Assembly (NCBI GenBank): GCA_049965815.1
Contig: JBMFVV010000015.1
Location: 1 to 33,003 of the forward strand
DNA: 33,003 nucleotides
Direction: 5' to 3'
Source: GCA-001856825 sp049965815
GTDB lineage: Archaea; Thermoplasmatota; Thermoplasmata; Thermoplasmatales; GCA-001856825
Position 1 is the first letter of the stretch. Every line of letters starts with the position of its first letter. The notes under the pieces were generated by a model. The model searched no databases. It worked only from the letters and a program-made list of their open reading frames with translations, and was not told the origin of the DNA. Position numbers and translations under genes: made by a program. Shown in pieces: positions 7,218 through 16,501 of this stretch.

Positions 7218-8329
7218 AGTGATGAATACACCTCCATCGTCTCCAGCGCTGCTTCTTCCCACGTGAATCTCTTGGCCTCTATCTGCCCGACAGAACCGAG
7301 GGTACTTCTCAAGCTCCTAAATTTCAATGTACCTATGATGTAATCAGCAATGAGGTCAGTATCCCAGAAGTCAGTCTTAAGGACGTTCTTCAGTGCCTCC
7401 CCCACGCCAGTGGTGGTGCTAATTATTGCTGGTGTCCCAGAACTCATCGCCTCAAGTACTGTTATGCCAAACGGTTCAGACACCGCCGGGAGAACGAATA
7501 CATCACTGGTCCTGTAATATCTGATTGCCTCGCTAAGGTTTATGAATCCGGTGAAAAACACGTTCTTCTGTATCGAAAGAGTTCTTGCAAGGAGTTTCAG
7601 CTCCTCAACCTGCTCGCCAGTGCCCGCAACTATGAATTTGACGTCATGAATCTTGTCGACAACTTTCTTTGCAGCCTCAATAAAGAATTTTGGTCCTTTT
7701 TGCATAGTCACCCTGCCGAAATACAGAATATTTCCCGAAAGATCATAATTTTTAGGAGGGAGGAAGTAGAAGTGCTTCCCGAGACCATTATGAATCGTAC
7801 CTATCTTATTAGCAGGAACATTATATATTTCCATCACAAGTTTTTTGGTGTAATCTGAAACTGCAATTATGTGGTCAGCGTGTTCCATTCCTTCGCGCTC
7901 AATGTCCATGATCCACTTCTGCGGATAGAAATTCCCTGATCTGTCAATCTCAGTGCTGTGGACAGTAACAACCAACGGTATTCCATACCTCTCCTTCAGT
8001 TCTATCCCTGCTTTGAAAGTAATCCAGTCATGGCAGTGGATGACATCCACACCTTCAGGGTCGAAAGCTTCGACAACTTTCTGATTGTACTCCCTAACTG
8101 CATCGTAGAAATCTGGGACCTGGAGTTCATAATTGCTTTTCATTCCGTTGTAAGTCAACGGAACCAGTTTTATCTGAAAAGGATAGGTTGAATAGAGCAT
8201 AGACATTTTCGGGATATATACCTCCACCTCTGCGAACTTGCTAATGATGCTGAAAAGGTTTATCGTGTGTATTCCTAGTCCGCCAGAAAAGGCGGGTGGT
8301 AATTCCCATCCTATAACTCCTATCTTCAT
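7214..8329 (-). CDS. GT4-family glycosyltransferase, glycogen synthase-like
   Basis: A 371-residue GT-B fold glycosyltransferase. The N-terminus reads GWELPPAFSGGLGIH, with the SGGLG glycine loop (15-19) seen in glycogen/starch synthases. HCHDW follows at 98-102, the nucleotide-sugar domain begins near LYFGRVTMQKG (202-212), and the retaining-GT4 signature is EPFGITVLEAMSSGTP (285-300). It should extend alpha-1,4-glucan from a nucleotide-glucose donor. It sits 3 bases after the debranching enzyme stop and overlaps the GH57 start by 4 bases, so the three genes form one operon. Shorter than bacterial GlgA (about 480 residues), it fits archaeal GT4-type glycogen synthases. Trehalose- or sucrose-type synthases of the same family are alternatives, but the context argues for glycogen. 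Confidence 0.8.
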   Translation of the reverse strand: MKIGVIGWELPPAFSGGLGIHTINLFSIISKFAEVEVYIPKMSMLYSTYPFQIKLVPLTYNGMKSNYELQVPDFYDAVREYNQKVVEAFDPEGVDVIHCHDWITFKAGIELKERYGIPLVVTVHSTEIDRSGNFYPQKWIMDIEREGMEHADHIIAVSDYTKKLVMEIYNVPANKIGTIHNGLGKHFYFLPPKNYDLSGNILYFGRVTMQKGPKFFIEAAKKVVDKIHDVKFIVAGTGEQVEELKLLARTLSIQKNVFFTGFINLSEAIRYYRTSDVFVLPAVSEPFGITVLEAMSSGTPAIISTTTGVGEALKNVLKTDFWDTDLIADYIIGTLKFRSLRSTLGSVGQIEAKRFTWEEAALETMEVYSSL

Positions 8330-8332
8330 TTT

Positions 8333-10132
8333 CTATCTTCTCAAATCTTCAAAATATGCCCTGATCAATTCAGCATAGCTCCACGCCTGGACGATGCATC
8401 CCTTTGGCCTGTACGGTGGGTCTCCATCGAATATTTCCGGTATATACTGAAGGGAAAATAGGTTCTTGAAATACGATATCAGTTCCTTACGGTCTCCCCC
8501 TGCCCTAACGGATGCTGTAATGTACGGGCCTGCAAGCCACGGCCAGATAGACCCGTTGTGATAGGCGGAATCACGATGATACTGGTCTCCTTCATAAGTG
8601 CCATTATATCTCTTGTCCTCACTTGAAAGTGACCTCAGGCCATATGGTGTCAGGAGGTTATCAAAGATCCCTTTATATTTTTCAAAGCCGTCAAGAACAG
8701 GGAAAGGCAGCGAAAAGGCAAATATGGAATTTGGTCGGATACTGTAGTCATCTGGTTCGGAAACATCTAGGATAATGTGCCCCTTCACAAATTTTTCTTG
8801 AAATCTTTTCTTAGTTTCCGGAATCGCTGCATCAATATTTTCAGGAAGGTTCATATTCAGTTCTAACGCAAAAGACTTTACGGTTTGGAGAGCGTTGTAC
8901 CACAGGGCATTTATTTCAACTGGCTTGCCTGTTCTAGGGGTAAAAACAGTGTTACCTGCTTTTGCGTCCATCCATGTCAGTTGCGGTTTCTTGACCCTTA
9001 TTAGGAAATCTTCCATACCAAAGAGATCGTTTCCATTTATGTATGTGCCGATGATTTCAAGCATTTTGGGATATAATAATCTTACCAGATCAGCATCCTT
9101 TGAGTATTGGAAATATTTATAGATGGCGTAGATGAACCACAGCGAGGAATCCGCTGTGTCATAATTGCCCTCTTCAGTCACCGTCTTGGGAATCAACCCT
9201 TCGTTGATCATTCCGGCATAATTCAGTAAAACTTGACGGGCTTCCCCGTATCTCTTTGGAACCAATAAGAGCCCTGTTAACGATATTAGCGTATCCCTGC
9301 CCCAAGGGCCAAACCAGTAATATCCTGCAATTATGTTATTTCCTGTAATGAATTTAGTAGATTCCCTCACCGTTGCCATTACTCTTTTGTTCTTTACATT
9401 TACAGAAGAAAGGGAATTAATGTATCTTTCTTCGATCTCTTCGAAGCTGTGCTCCTGATGTTCTTCTGAGTATATAGATATGGTAATACTTTCTGGCACA
9501 TCATCTATTTCAAAGTGCCCTGGGAGATAAAGATCTTCCTCGTGATTTGAACCTCTTTCCTCATCAATAGGGTACCTGAAATTGTAATACCATAAATCGT
9601 CACTTTTAAAGGCACCAACCCGTGACATCCTGAAACTTATGTTATCTAATGAAAATTTTAGAGCGTTGTCTTCCTCCTCAAATGCCACCTTCCTGTCCGA
9701 CTGCCTTACTACAGTATGATAATTGCGAAAAGCAACGAGTGGATACAATCTTAACTGGCTTGGCTTGCCATTGAACTTGTAACTGATCATAACAACGTCA
9801 TCATAAGGATCTATCGCCACTCTCTTCTCCATCTTGATTCCCAGAATGTCGTAGTTGAAAGTTGGAAATGGCGATCTTTCAAAGTTAGTGAGGAACTCAT
9901 ATCCGTGCGGATATACCACGTCCCTGTAATAGTTTGAATCCAGGGATATCGTATCGCCTTCAATTTGAAATTCCTCAAACAATTTTGACAACAACACAAA
10001 TCTGTCGTACCTGCTATTCAGATTCTTGACGAATATCCCATGATATGTCCTTAAGTTTGAAAAAGATACTGAAGAGGATGAATAACTACCATTCCTGTTA
10101 CTGATCAACCACTCTTCGTCATAATTCATCAT
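8333..10132 (-). CDS. Glycogen debranching enzyme (amylo-alpha-1,6-glucosidase, GH133-type)
   Basis: A 599-residue cytoplasmic enzyme that hydrolyses alpha-1,6 branch points of glycogen. The N-terminal beta domain begins at EEWLISNRNGSYSSSSVSF, the conserved opening of the bacterial/archaeal debranching-enzyme N-terminal domain, with RTYHG at 28-32. The C-terminal (alpha/alpha)6-barrel has the family motifs WFGPWGRDTLISL (273-285), NYDTADSSLWF (about 323-333), TWMDAKAG (386-393), INALWYNAL (about 407-415) and, near the C-terminus, YHNGSIWPWLAGPY. It is the first gene of the operon with the GT4 and GH57 genes. The ATG at 10132 lies about 27 bases downstream of TTTATTATTC, so the transcript is probably leaderless. 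It is divergent from the GH15 gene. Confidence 0.88.
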   Translation of the reverse strand: MMNYDEEWLISNRNGSYSSSSVSFSNLRTYHGIFVKNLNSRYDRFVLLSKLFEEFQIEGDTISLDSNYYRDVVYPHGYEFLTNFERSPFPTFNYDILGIKMEKRVAIDPYDDVVMISYKFNGKPSQLRLYPLVAFRNYHTVVRQSDRKVAFEEEDNALKFSLDNISFRMSRVGAFKSDDLWYYNFRYPIDEERGSNHEEDLYLPGHFEIDDVPESITISIYSEEHQEHSFEEIEERYINSLSSVNVKNKRVMATVRESTKFITGNNIIAGYYWFGPWGRDTLISLTGLLLVPKRYGEARQVLLNYAGMINEGLIPKTVTEEGNYDTADSSLWFIYAIYKYFQYSKDADLVRLLYPKMLEIIGTYINGNDLFGMEDFLIRVKKPQLTWMDAKAGNTVFTPRTGKPVEINALWYNALQTVKSFALELNMNLPENIDAAIPETKKRFQEKFVKGHIILDVSEPDDYSIRPNSIFAFSLPFPVLDGFEKYKGIFDNLLTPYGLRSLSSEDKRYNGTYEGDQYHRDSAYHNGSIWPWLAGPYITASVRAGGDRKELISYFKNLFSLQYIPEIFDGDPPYRPKGCIVQAWSYAELIRAYFEDLRR

Positions 10133-10239
10133 TTAATCTAGCATAATATGAATAATAAACTCTTCTTTGGGGGAGATTAGTCCTCCATAAGCTTGATTAA
10201 ACTGCAAAACTTTAAATTCGAGGGGATGGATATTGCCAT
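10133..10239. promoter_or_regulatory. Bidirectional promoter of the glycan genes
   Basis: This 107-base gap separates the divergent debranching-enzyme operon and the GH15 gene. On the minus strand, TTTATTATTC (about 10154-10163) is centred 27 bases from the ATG at 10132. On the plus strand, CTTTAAATTC (10210-10219) is centred 25 bases from the ATG at 10240. Both point to leaderless transcripts. The two TATA boxes are about 50 bases apart, so one regulator bound between them could control both directions. Confidence 0.6.
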
Positions 10240-12138
10240 ATGGTTAGGTACCTCCCGATGGGGAATGGCAAAGTTTTGGTCAGTTTTGATAGTGATTATA
10301 GACTTGTAGACTTTTATTATGCGCGAGACCAGTCTGACAACCATGCCGTTGGCCACCCCTTCAGATATGGGGTATCCATAAACAATAAGTTCAGATGGAT
10401 AGACCGAACAGTCATAACATCAATGGATTATCTGGATGACACCATGATAGGTGATGTCAAATACCACGTAGGAGACGTTAACTTCGAGAATCAAGACTTT
10501 GTCGACATCTACCAAGACATCTACGTAAGAAGGATAAAAGTTGAAAATACTGGAAGCGGGACGGACGAGTTGAAGTTCTTCTTTCATCAGGATTTTTATA
10601 TCTACGGAAACGACATGGGAGACACTGCATTTTACTACCCCGAGCTCAACTCTGTAATACATTACAAAGGGAGCAGGTACTTCCTGATGGCAACGCTTGA
10701 TGGACAGAACACTTCAATTGACCAGTATGCCATAGGGATCAAGGCATTTAAGGGGTTCGAGGGAACATGGAAGGATGCTGAAGATGGAACGCTTTCATTC
10801 AACCCAGTCGCGATTGGCTCGGTTGATTCAGTTGTAAGCAATACAATTGTGGTACAGCCGGGTGAAACTAAGGAGTTCTACTACTTCATAATTTGCGGGG
10901 AGAATATGGAAAACGTCACGAGGGATAGAAAGATGATGAGTATCGACCATTTTAAAGAAATGTACAGGAGGACTAATAATTACTGGGAGGTCTGGAGTGC
11001 AAAGAAAAAGATCGAGACGTCCAAGGAAATTGAGTCACTATTCAAAAAATCTCAGTTCATAATCAGGACCCATATCAACAACGACGGGGGCATAATGGCA
11101 TCATCGGATAGCGACATACTAAAGGATAACAGAGATGGATACTATTATGTCTGGCCGAGAGATGCGGCAATGGCTGCTTATGCTCTCACTAGAACACTTC
11201 ATTTCAGTGCGTCAAGAAAATTCTTCGATTTCGCGATAAAATCAGTATCTAATGACGGATACTTCTATCATAAGTACATGGCAGACGGCAAGATAGCTAG
11301 CAGCTGGATTCCTAGGATCATCAACAATGAACCTATTCTACCCATACAGGAGGACGAAACTGCCCTAGTCCTATGGGCATTCTGGCAGTATTATCTTCAG
11401 TCATTTGATGTTGAGTACTTCTATCCCTTTTACGACGCTCTCATAAAAAAGAGCGCTGACTTCCTTGTCAAATTCACAAACGACGACGGCTTGCCAAAAC
11501 CGTCCTACGACCTATGGGAAGAGAGATACGGAATTCACTCATTTACTGTAGCCACTGTTTATGCGGGACTGAAAGCTGCAGCGAATTTTGCGATGACATT
11601 TGGAGACTCTGGACCGGGTGAAAGATACAATAATGCAGCACTTAAAATGGCATCTTCTTTTGAAAGAATCTTCTATTCTGAAGAGAGAGGATATTATGCG
11701 AGGGCAATCCTAAATGGAACACCTGATTTTACGGTTGATTCCCAGAACATGGCACTATTTCTGTTCGGAATGAAAGATGTCAAAGATCCAAAGATGAAGG
11801 CCAATATGGACAAGATCATGGAAAAACTCTGGGTGAAGAACACTGGAGGCATCGCAAGGTATGAAAATGACGGATACCAGAGATTAAAATCAGATCAGAG
11901 TGTTCCGGGAAATCCCTGGATCATAACCACGCTTTGGGCTGCTAGATATTTTATAAAGATCAGGGAAATGGAAAAAGCTATGCAAATGATAAAATGGGTT
12001 CTGGACCACAAACAGAATTCTGGGGTACTTTCAGAGCAGATCAACCCATATGACAACACCACTCTTTCTGTCTCTCCACTTATCTGGAGCCATGCAGAAT
12101 TCATCCTGACCGTACTGGATTACACAGATTCAAAGTGA
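10240..12138 (+). CDS. GH15 glucoamylase or trehalase
   Basis: A 632-residue inverting glycoside hydrolase of family GH15. The N-terminal super-beta-sandwich domain (about 1-240) opens RYLPMGNGKVLVSFDSDYR; the catalytic (alpha/alpha)6-barrel follows. Family motifs are GYYYVWPRDAAMAAYAL (300-316), the acid region YDLWEER (Glu427/428), and the base LSEQINP (Glu599), followed by SPLIWSHAEF. There is no signal peptide, so it acts inside the cell, releasing glucose from the ends of glycogen or maltodextrin. Some Thermoplasma GH15 proteins are reported trehalases, so trehalose is a real alternative substrate; the glycogen context favours glucoamylase. It is divergent from the debranching-enzyme operon. 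Confidence 0.87.
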   Translation: MVRYLPMGNGKVLVSFDSDYRLVDFYYARDQSDNHAVGHPFRYGVSINNKFRWIDRTVITSMDYLDDTMIGDVKYHVGDVNFENQDFVDIYQDIYVRRIKVENTGSGTDELKFFFHQDFYIYGNDMGDTAFYYPELNSVIHYKGSRYFLMATLDGQNTSIDQYAIGIKAFKGFEGTWKDAEDGTLSFNPVAIGSVDSVVSNTIVVQPGETKEFYYFIICGENMENVTRDRKMMSIDHFKEMYRRTNNYWEVWSAKKKIETSKEIESLFKKSQFIIRTHINNDGGIMASSDSDILKDNRDGYYYVWPRDAAMAAYALTRTLHFSASRKFFDFAIKSVSNDGYFYHKYMADGKIASSWIPRIINNEPILPIQEDETALVLWAFWQYYLQSFDVEYFYPFYDALIKKSADFLVKFTNDDGLPKPSYDLWEERYGIHSFTVATVYAGLKAAANFAMTFGDSGPGERYNNAALKMASSFERIFYSEERGYYARAILNGTPDFTVDSQNMALFLFGMKDVKDPKMKANMDKIMEKLWVKNTGGIARYENDGYQRLKSDQSVPGNPWIITTLWAARYFIKIREMEKAMQMIKWVLDHKQNSGVLSEQINPYDNTTLSVSPLIWSHAEFILTVLDYTDSK

Positions 12139-12474
12139 CGCTGTGAACTCGAATTCTTCAAAAGAGAAGAGGAGGACCCATATCATATATTTGAATTTTC
12201 GCAGTCTTCCTCATAAGCGCTTTTGAATGCTTGCCTAATACCCAGGTAAAGGCTAATTGATCATTTCGTAGTTTCCTACCCCCTAAATACTGTTTACCCT
12301 TTCTTAGGAGTATCCCTTTCTTCACTACACAAGCAATTTACTTGCGTTCTTCTGAAAGGTAGAGCTTGGATTCCCTGATAATACTGGTCTGTGGCAGTAG
12401 CAAATGTTAATAGATTTGTTACAAGTTAAATCTCTACAGAAAACGTATTATAATGTTAAATTCTGTAACAAGCG
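12139..12474 (+). promoter_or_regulatory. Tricorn upstream region with TATA box and palindromes
   Basis: A 336-base gap without a gene. Its last 65 bases look regulatory. ATTATAATG (about 12447-12455) is centred 24 bases upstream of the tricorn ATG at 12475, so the transcript is probably leaderless. TTGTTACA (12416-12423) and TGTAACAA (12464-12471) form a perfect 8-base inverted repeat bracketing the TATA box, and the left arm sits inside a second palindrome, AGATTT-N10-AAATCT (12412-12433). The earlier part (12139-12400) shows nothing I can name. Confidence 0.5.
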
Positions 12475-15400
12475 ATGAAACACTATCTGATGTCTCCAGA
12501 TATTTCTGGAAATAAAATAACGTTCATTTGGAACGATGATTTATGGATAGTAGAAGGCAATTCACCTGCAGTTAGACTTACTAATAAGATGGGCATCGTG
12601 ACTAATTCGAGATTTTCGCCGGACGGAAAGTACGTTGCATTCAGGGTAGAACAAGGGGTTGATGGTAGTTCGGCAGATATCTATACAATTAATCTAGAGG
12701 ATGGAAAAATTAAGCGCATTACGTATCTTGGAGGTAAGAGCACCAGCAGAAGAATGTACACAGATATAGCTGGATGGACCCCTTCTGGGGAAGTTGTTGT
12801 ATCTACGGATGCCTATAGTCCATTTACTGCAATGACTGAACTTTATTCTATAGATCCAAAAGGTGGAGTTTTAACAAAATTGCCATATGGTCCAGGCTCT
12901 CATATTCTATTTACGAGGAAAGGTGTGGTGATTGCAAGACATGCTACGGACATGCCACACTGGAAGCACTACAGAGGAGGGACTTCGGGAGTTCTGTGGG
13001 CTTCTGGCAAAACCGGGAAATTCAAAAAGATAGTGGACCTCAATAATCATCTCTCTTCTCCATTCTACATAGATGGAAGAATCTACTTTGTAACAGATGT
13101 CAATGGTACCGGAAATTTATATTCAGTTGATGAAAATGGAAAGGAAATGAAGCAGCATACTAATTTCGACAAGTATTACGTCAGAAATACGAAATCAGAC
13201 GGATTAAGGGGAGTCTTTCAAATGGGAGGTGAAATTTACCTTTTCGATCCAAAATCAAACAACACAAAACTAATCGTTCCAAGAATTATTTCGTCAACAG
13301 ATAACGTGGACGAGAAATATCCAAACGCCTCTACGTACATTGAACAATTTTCCCCAGATTTCACTGGCGATAACATTACAATTACGGTAAGAGGCAGAGG
13401 ATTTACTTCACCTTTTGAAAATGGTTTCGTATTCGAAGCGGGAAATTCAGGAGAGAGAGTAAAGGTGGCCACTCGAATAAGTTCCAGTGAACTTCTATAT
13501 GTATCAGACAAGAAAGGTGAGGAGAATCTATACTTGCTTGAACTTAGAAATTCGTCATCTTATGAAATAGCATTTTCGAGGGGAATCGTGGAATGGTTGA
13601 TGCCAGACAGAAGTGGGAAGAATATCGCTGTATCTAACAACAGGGGGGAACTATTCTTAATAAAAAGATTAGGAACGGAGAAGGCAAAAACAGAAATCAT
13701 TGACAAGAGCGATGAAGGAGTAGTATCGAATCCCGTATGGTCACCTGACGGGAAACTACTTGCTTATTCAGTTCCAATAAAGGCAACAATTGGAAGAGGA
13801 CCTTCAAGCGTGATTAGAGTATATTCGGAACGAGAGAAGAAGGCTTATGACGTCACCGAAACTGGATCTTATGATTATTCCCCTTCCTTCTCAATAGATG
13901 GTAAATTTCTATATTTCCTATCAGACAGGAATTTAGACCCTACCGCAGATAGCTTCGTCTTTGATCTTTCATTTCAGACAACTTGCATGCCAATGGTAAT
14001 TCCTTTGGATGCTTCTTCATCTAAGAAGCTGGATAATCTTCCTAATGAACAAGGAGGGACAGAGGGAACGCGGAAGGAAATTGAGTGGTTCCCGCCAGAA
14101 GAATTGAAAAATCAGGCAAGGAGCCTTAAACTCAAACCATCTAATTACGAAAGTATAGCTGCCTGCATTGACGGTGTTCTACTTCTTGAATTTCCAGTTG
14201 AAGGAATGTCCAAATATGGTCTGTTTGGAGGCAGCCCCAGACTTGGTAAGCTAATAAAATATGACCCGATATCCGGAAGGGAGGACTTGGTAAGAGAGGA
14301 TGTAGCCAGCTTCGTTCTGTCAGGGGATGGAAAAGTTGCGATAGTTAAAGATAAGGAATCAAACTTGATAAAGATAAATGTTGAGCACGTGGAAAAAGCC
14401 CGTGATTCTGAGAGGAGCGAAAAGAAGTTTGATTTAAAGAGAATAAAATTAAAAGTCACACCCAAGGATGAATGGACTCAGATGTTTTTAGAGGCAAAGA
14501 GGTTAGTAAGGGAAAACTACTGGAATGAAAAGAAATTGAGGGAAAAGTACGAGTCTGCCTTTAAAAAGTATGACAATCTTTTACCGAGGCTTTCATCAAG
14601 ATTCGAACTCTCCGATGTTCTAAGGGAATTTCAAGGAGAGTTTGCAACATCCCATTCCTACGAGGTGGGTGGTGACCTCTCTGACGCTAAAACTGTCCCC
14701 ACTGGAAAACTTGGCATGGACCTGAAATACGAAAACGGGAAGTATTTCATCAAGAGAATATTGAAAGCTAATCTCACCAACGAAGGAGAAAAATCCCCAG
14801 CATTGCTTGCTTCGGTTCCACTGAAAGAGGGAGATATAATATTGTCTATCAACTCCTTACAACTAGGCGAAGAAAACACCGTTGAAAAGGCCCTTTTAAA
14901 CAGAACTGATGAATTTGTTTCAGTGATAATTGAGAGGAACGGAAGGAAACTTACATCATACATCAAGACAGTTGCAGACGATAGAAGATTAAGATACAGG
15001 GAATGGGTTGAACGGAATAGGGAAATCGTTCACAGAAAGACTAATGACAAAGTTGGATACATTCACATCCCGGATATGGGATCAGCGGGATTTTCTGAGT
15101 TTGCGAGGCTATATCCGATTGAGTCAAAGAAGGACGCACTAATAGTCGATGTCAGATACAACGGTGGAGGTTTCGTGTCACAGTTGTTGCTCGAAAAACT
15201 GGCAAAGCGAAGAATTGGCTACGATATTCCTAGGAGGGGAGAAATACAGCCATACCCAGCATATACTATCAACGGTCCAATGGTTGAACTTGTAGACGAA
15301 AATGCAGGATCTGATGGCGATATCTTCACCCATTCATTCAAGCTATTTGGACTGGGACCTGTTATAGGCAAACGCACATGGGGAGGAGTTATAGGAATAA

Positions 15401-15630
15401 ATCCTAGGCACACACTTGTTGATGGAACAATTGTCACTCAACCTGAATTCGCGTTCTGGTTCAAGGACGTTGGATTTGGAGTGGAAAATTACGGTACCGA
15501 TCCAACAATGGAAGTAGAGATCACGCCAGAAGAATGGGGAGAGGGAAGAGACACGCAGCTAGAAAAAGGAATTGACGTTGTCTTGAAGCTGATGAAAAAA
15601 TATGAAGGAAGGGTGAAATTCAAGGAGTGA
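12475..15630 (+). CDS. tri: Tricorn protease
   Basis: A 1051-residue cytoplasmic serine protease that cuts proteasome products into short peptides and assembles as a hexamer or larger. Domain order fits tricorn: a six-bladed propeller (about 1-270) with WD40-like blades such as SRFSPDGKYVAF, a seven-bladed propeller (about 285-640), a helical linker, a PDZ-like domain (about 745-835), and a C-terminal alpha/beta domain. Catalytic residues known in T. acidophilum (Ser745, His746, Ser965, Asp966, Glu1023) all appear at a constant offset of 19: Ser726, His727 (ATSHSYE), nucleophile Ser946 and Asp947 (AGSDGD), and Glu1004 (GVENYG). Asp936, linked to a preference for basic P1 residues, corresponds to Asp917. 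The enzyme therefore looks active. It ends convergent with the peptide ABC transporter operon. Confidence 0.95.
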   Translation: MKHYLMSPDISGNKITFIWNDDLWIVEGNSPAVRLTNKMGIVTNSRFSPDGKYVAFRVEQGVDGSSADIYTINLEDGKIKRITYLGGKSTSRRMYTDIAGWTPSGEVVVSTDAYSPFTAMTELYSIDPKGGVLTKLPYGPGSHILFTRKGVVIARHATDMPHWKHYRGGTSGVLWASGKTGKFKKIVDLNNHLSSPFYIDGRIYFVTDVNGTGNLYSVDENGKEMKQHTNFDKYYVRNTKSDGLRGVFQMGGEIYLFDPKSNNTKLIVPRIISSTDNVDEKYPNASTYIEQFSPDFTGDNITITVRGRGFTSPFENGFVFEAGNSGERVKVATRISSSELLYVSDKKGEENLYLLELRNSSSYEIAFSRGIVEWLMPDRSGKNIAVSNNRGELFLIKRLGTEKAKTEIIDKSDEGVVSNPVWSPDGKLLAYSVPIKATIGRGPSSVIRVYSEREKKAYDVTETGSYDYSPSFSIDGKFLYFLSDRNLDPTADSFVFDLSFQTTCMPMVIPLDASSSKKLDNLPNEQGGTEGTRKEIEWFPPEELKNQARSLKLKPSNYESIAACIDGVLLLEFPVEGMSKYGLFGGSPRLGKLIKYDPISGREDLVREDVASFVLSGDGKVAIVKDKESNLIKINVEHVEKARDSERSEKKFDLKRIKLKVTPKDEWTQMFLEAKRLVRENYWNEKKLREKYESAFKKYDNLLPRLSSRFELSDVLREFQGEFATSHSYEVGGDLSDAKTVPTGKLGMDLKYENGKYFIKRILKANLTNEGEKSPALLASVPLKEGDIILSINSLQLGEENTVEKALLNRTDEFVSVIIERNGRKLTSYIKTVADDRRLRYREWVERNREIVHRKTNDKVGYIHIPDMGSAGFSEFARLYPIESKKDALIVDVRYNGGGFVSQLLLEKLAKRRIGYDIPRRGEIQPYPAYTINGPMVELVDENAGSDGDIFTHSFKLFGLGPVIGKRTWGGVIGINPRHTLVDGTIVTQPEFAFWFKDVGFGVENYGTDPTMEVEITPEEWGEGRDTQLEKGIDVVLKLMKKYEGRVKFKE

Positions 15631-16067
15631 ATACTCAAGAAGAACTCTGCAATATGTGGATAAAATAGTAGTTTCAGCCCCCCTCCGTTACCTAGAATTC
15701 AACTGATTCAGATTTAATAGAATCTCTGGGGGATAAAGACGGTCGAATTACCAGGTAAGCCGTAGTTTATAACTGACATAATGGGTGGTACAGTATGAAG
15801 GACTTTGATGGACATTAGTAAAAAATATACCCATTAGCAGAATGGATCATTTGCACTTTAGTGTTGATGGCATAAGCACAGACTACCTATCTAAATTGAA
15901 TCCTGTGATCCCTATCGAAGCGTTGCTCAAGAGAATAACTGGTCTGGTTCTAATGAATAAACCCTTCGTAACGCCTCGGTGCATGGAGCATTTACGACCA
16001 ACTTGAATCAATAATAAGAAATATCATGCTTTCAGTTGAAAAGGATTCCTGTCGTATCATGACATCT
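15631..16067. other. Convergent intergenic region with a possible transposase scrap
   Basis: This 437-base gap lies between tricorn and the small membrane protein, which converge. The only structure I see is a 54-codon plus-strand frame at 15842-16006, described separately. A C-run and a G-run (about 15679-15685 and 15727-15731) might pair as a hairpin after tricorn, but the distance is large and I do not call a terminator. Confidence 0.4.
15842..16006 (+). pseudogene. Possible N-terminal scrap of an IS5-type transposase
   Basis: A 54-residue open frame, MDHLHFSVDG onward. Residues about 14-32, DYLSKLNPVIPIEALLKRI, resemble the N-terminal motif of IS5-family transposases (LSELNxVIPWExL followed by a hydrophobic helix). 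The frame then stops, and no catalytic core follows in any frame I read. It could also be a chance open frame or an unrelated small protein. No good ribosome-binding site is seen, and the TATA-like AAAATATAC lies only about 16 bases upstream, too near for a leaderless start. Confidence 0.3.
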
Positions 16068-16475
16068 TTAGCTTAAGAATGATGAGAGAAGATATATTGC
16101 AACTCCGCTTCCGATATACAAGAAACCTATGAGGATATATATAAGCGTCATTATGAGCTGTTGCTTATTTATATAAACCATGTCTGCTTCGGTTATGGAC
16201 TTCCTATAAAAATCTTTGAGATCTTTAATGTAACTCTCCGCCCCAAAATCATACCAAGCCCCGAAAAACATCACAATAACTGCAGATATGAAAAGGATAT
16301 CTGGCATGACTGTAAAGAATGTACCTATACCGAAAACGGAATAATAAATGAATGTTGAAACTAGCATTACAATTAATATGTAGAGGGGAGGCTTGGCATA
16401 CTTCCACCTACCTCTCCTTACGGATTCCTTCACCGACTCGTTAACCAAATTCAGAATTGCATCTTCATTCGGCAA
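16068..16475 (-). CDS. Small membrane protein of unknown function
   Basis: A 135-residue protein I do not recognise. An N-terminal soluble helix rich in charge (about 1-27) is followed by two membrane segments (about 31-50 and 56-73), a hydrophilic loop with KDLKDFYRKSITEADMVYINKQ, and a C-terminal membrane segment (about 108-132). It starts with TTG at 16475. TTTAAAAG (about 16494-16501) is centred about 22 bases upstream, so the gene may have its own leaderless promoter although it follows the fused ATPase by only 26 bases on the same strand. It may be an accessory of the peptide transporter or simply a neighbour. Confidence 0.55.
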   Translation of the reverse strand: MPNEDAILNLVNESVKESVRRGRWKYAKPPLYILIVMLVSTFIYYSVFGIGTFFTVMPDILFISAVIVMFFGAWYDFGAESYIKDLKDFYRKSITEADMVYINKQQLIMTLIYILIGFLYIGSGVAIYLLSSFLS

Positions 16476-16501
16476 TGAGTATATATGGTGAATCTTTTAA
16501 A

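Noticed and set aside
7218..7262. Longer GH57 start at 7262
   Set aside because: It would intrude 48 bases into the upstream glycosyltransferase and adds a low-complexity segment; ATG at 7217 gives the normal GH57 N-terminus and an ATGA overlap.
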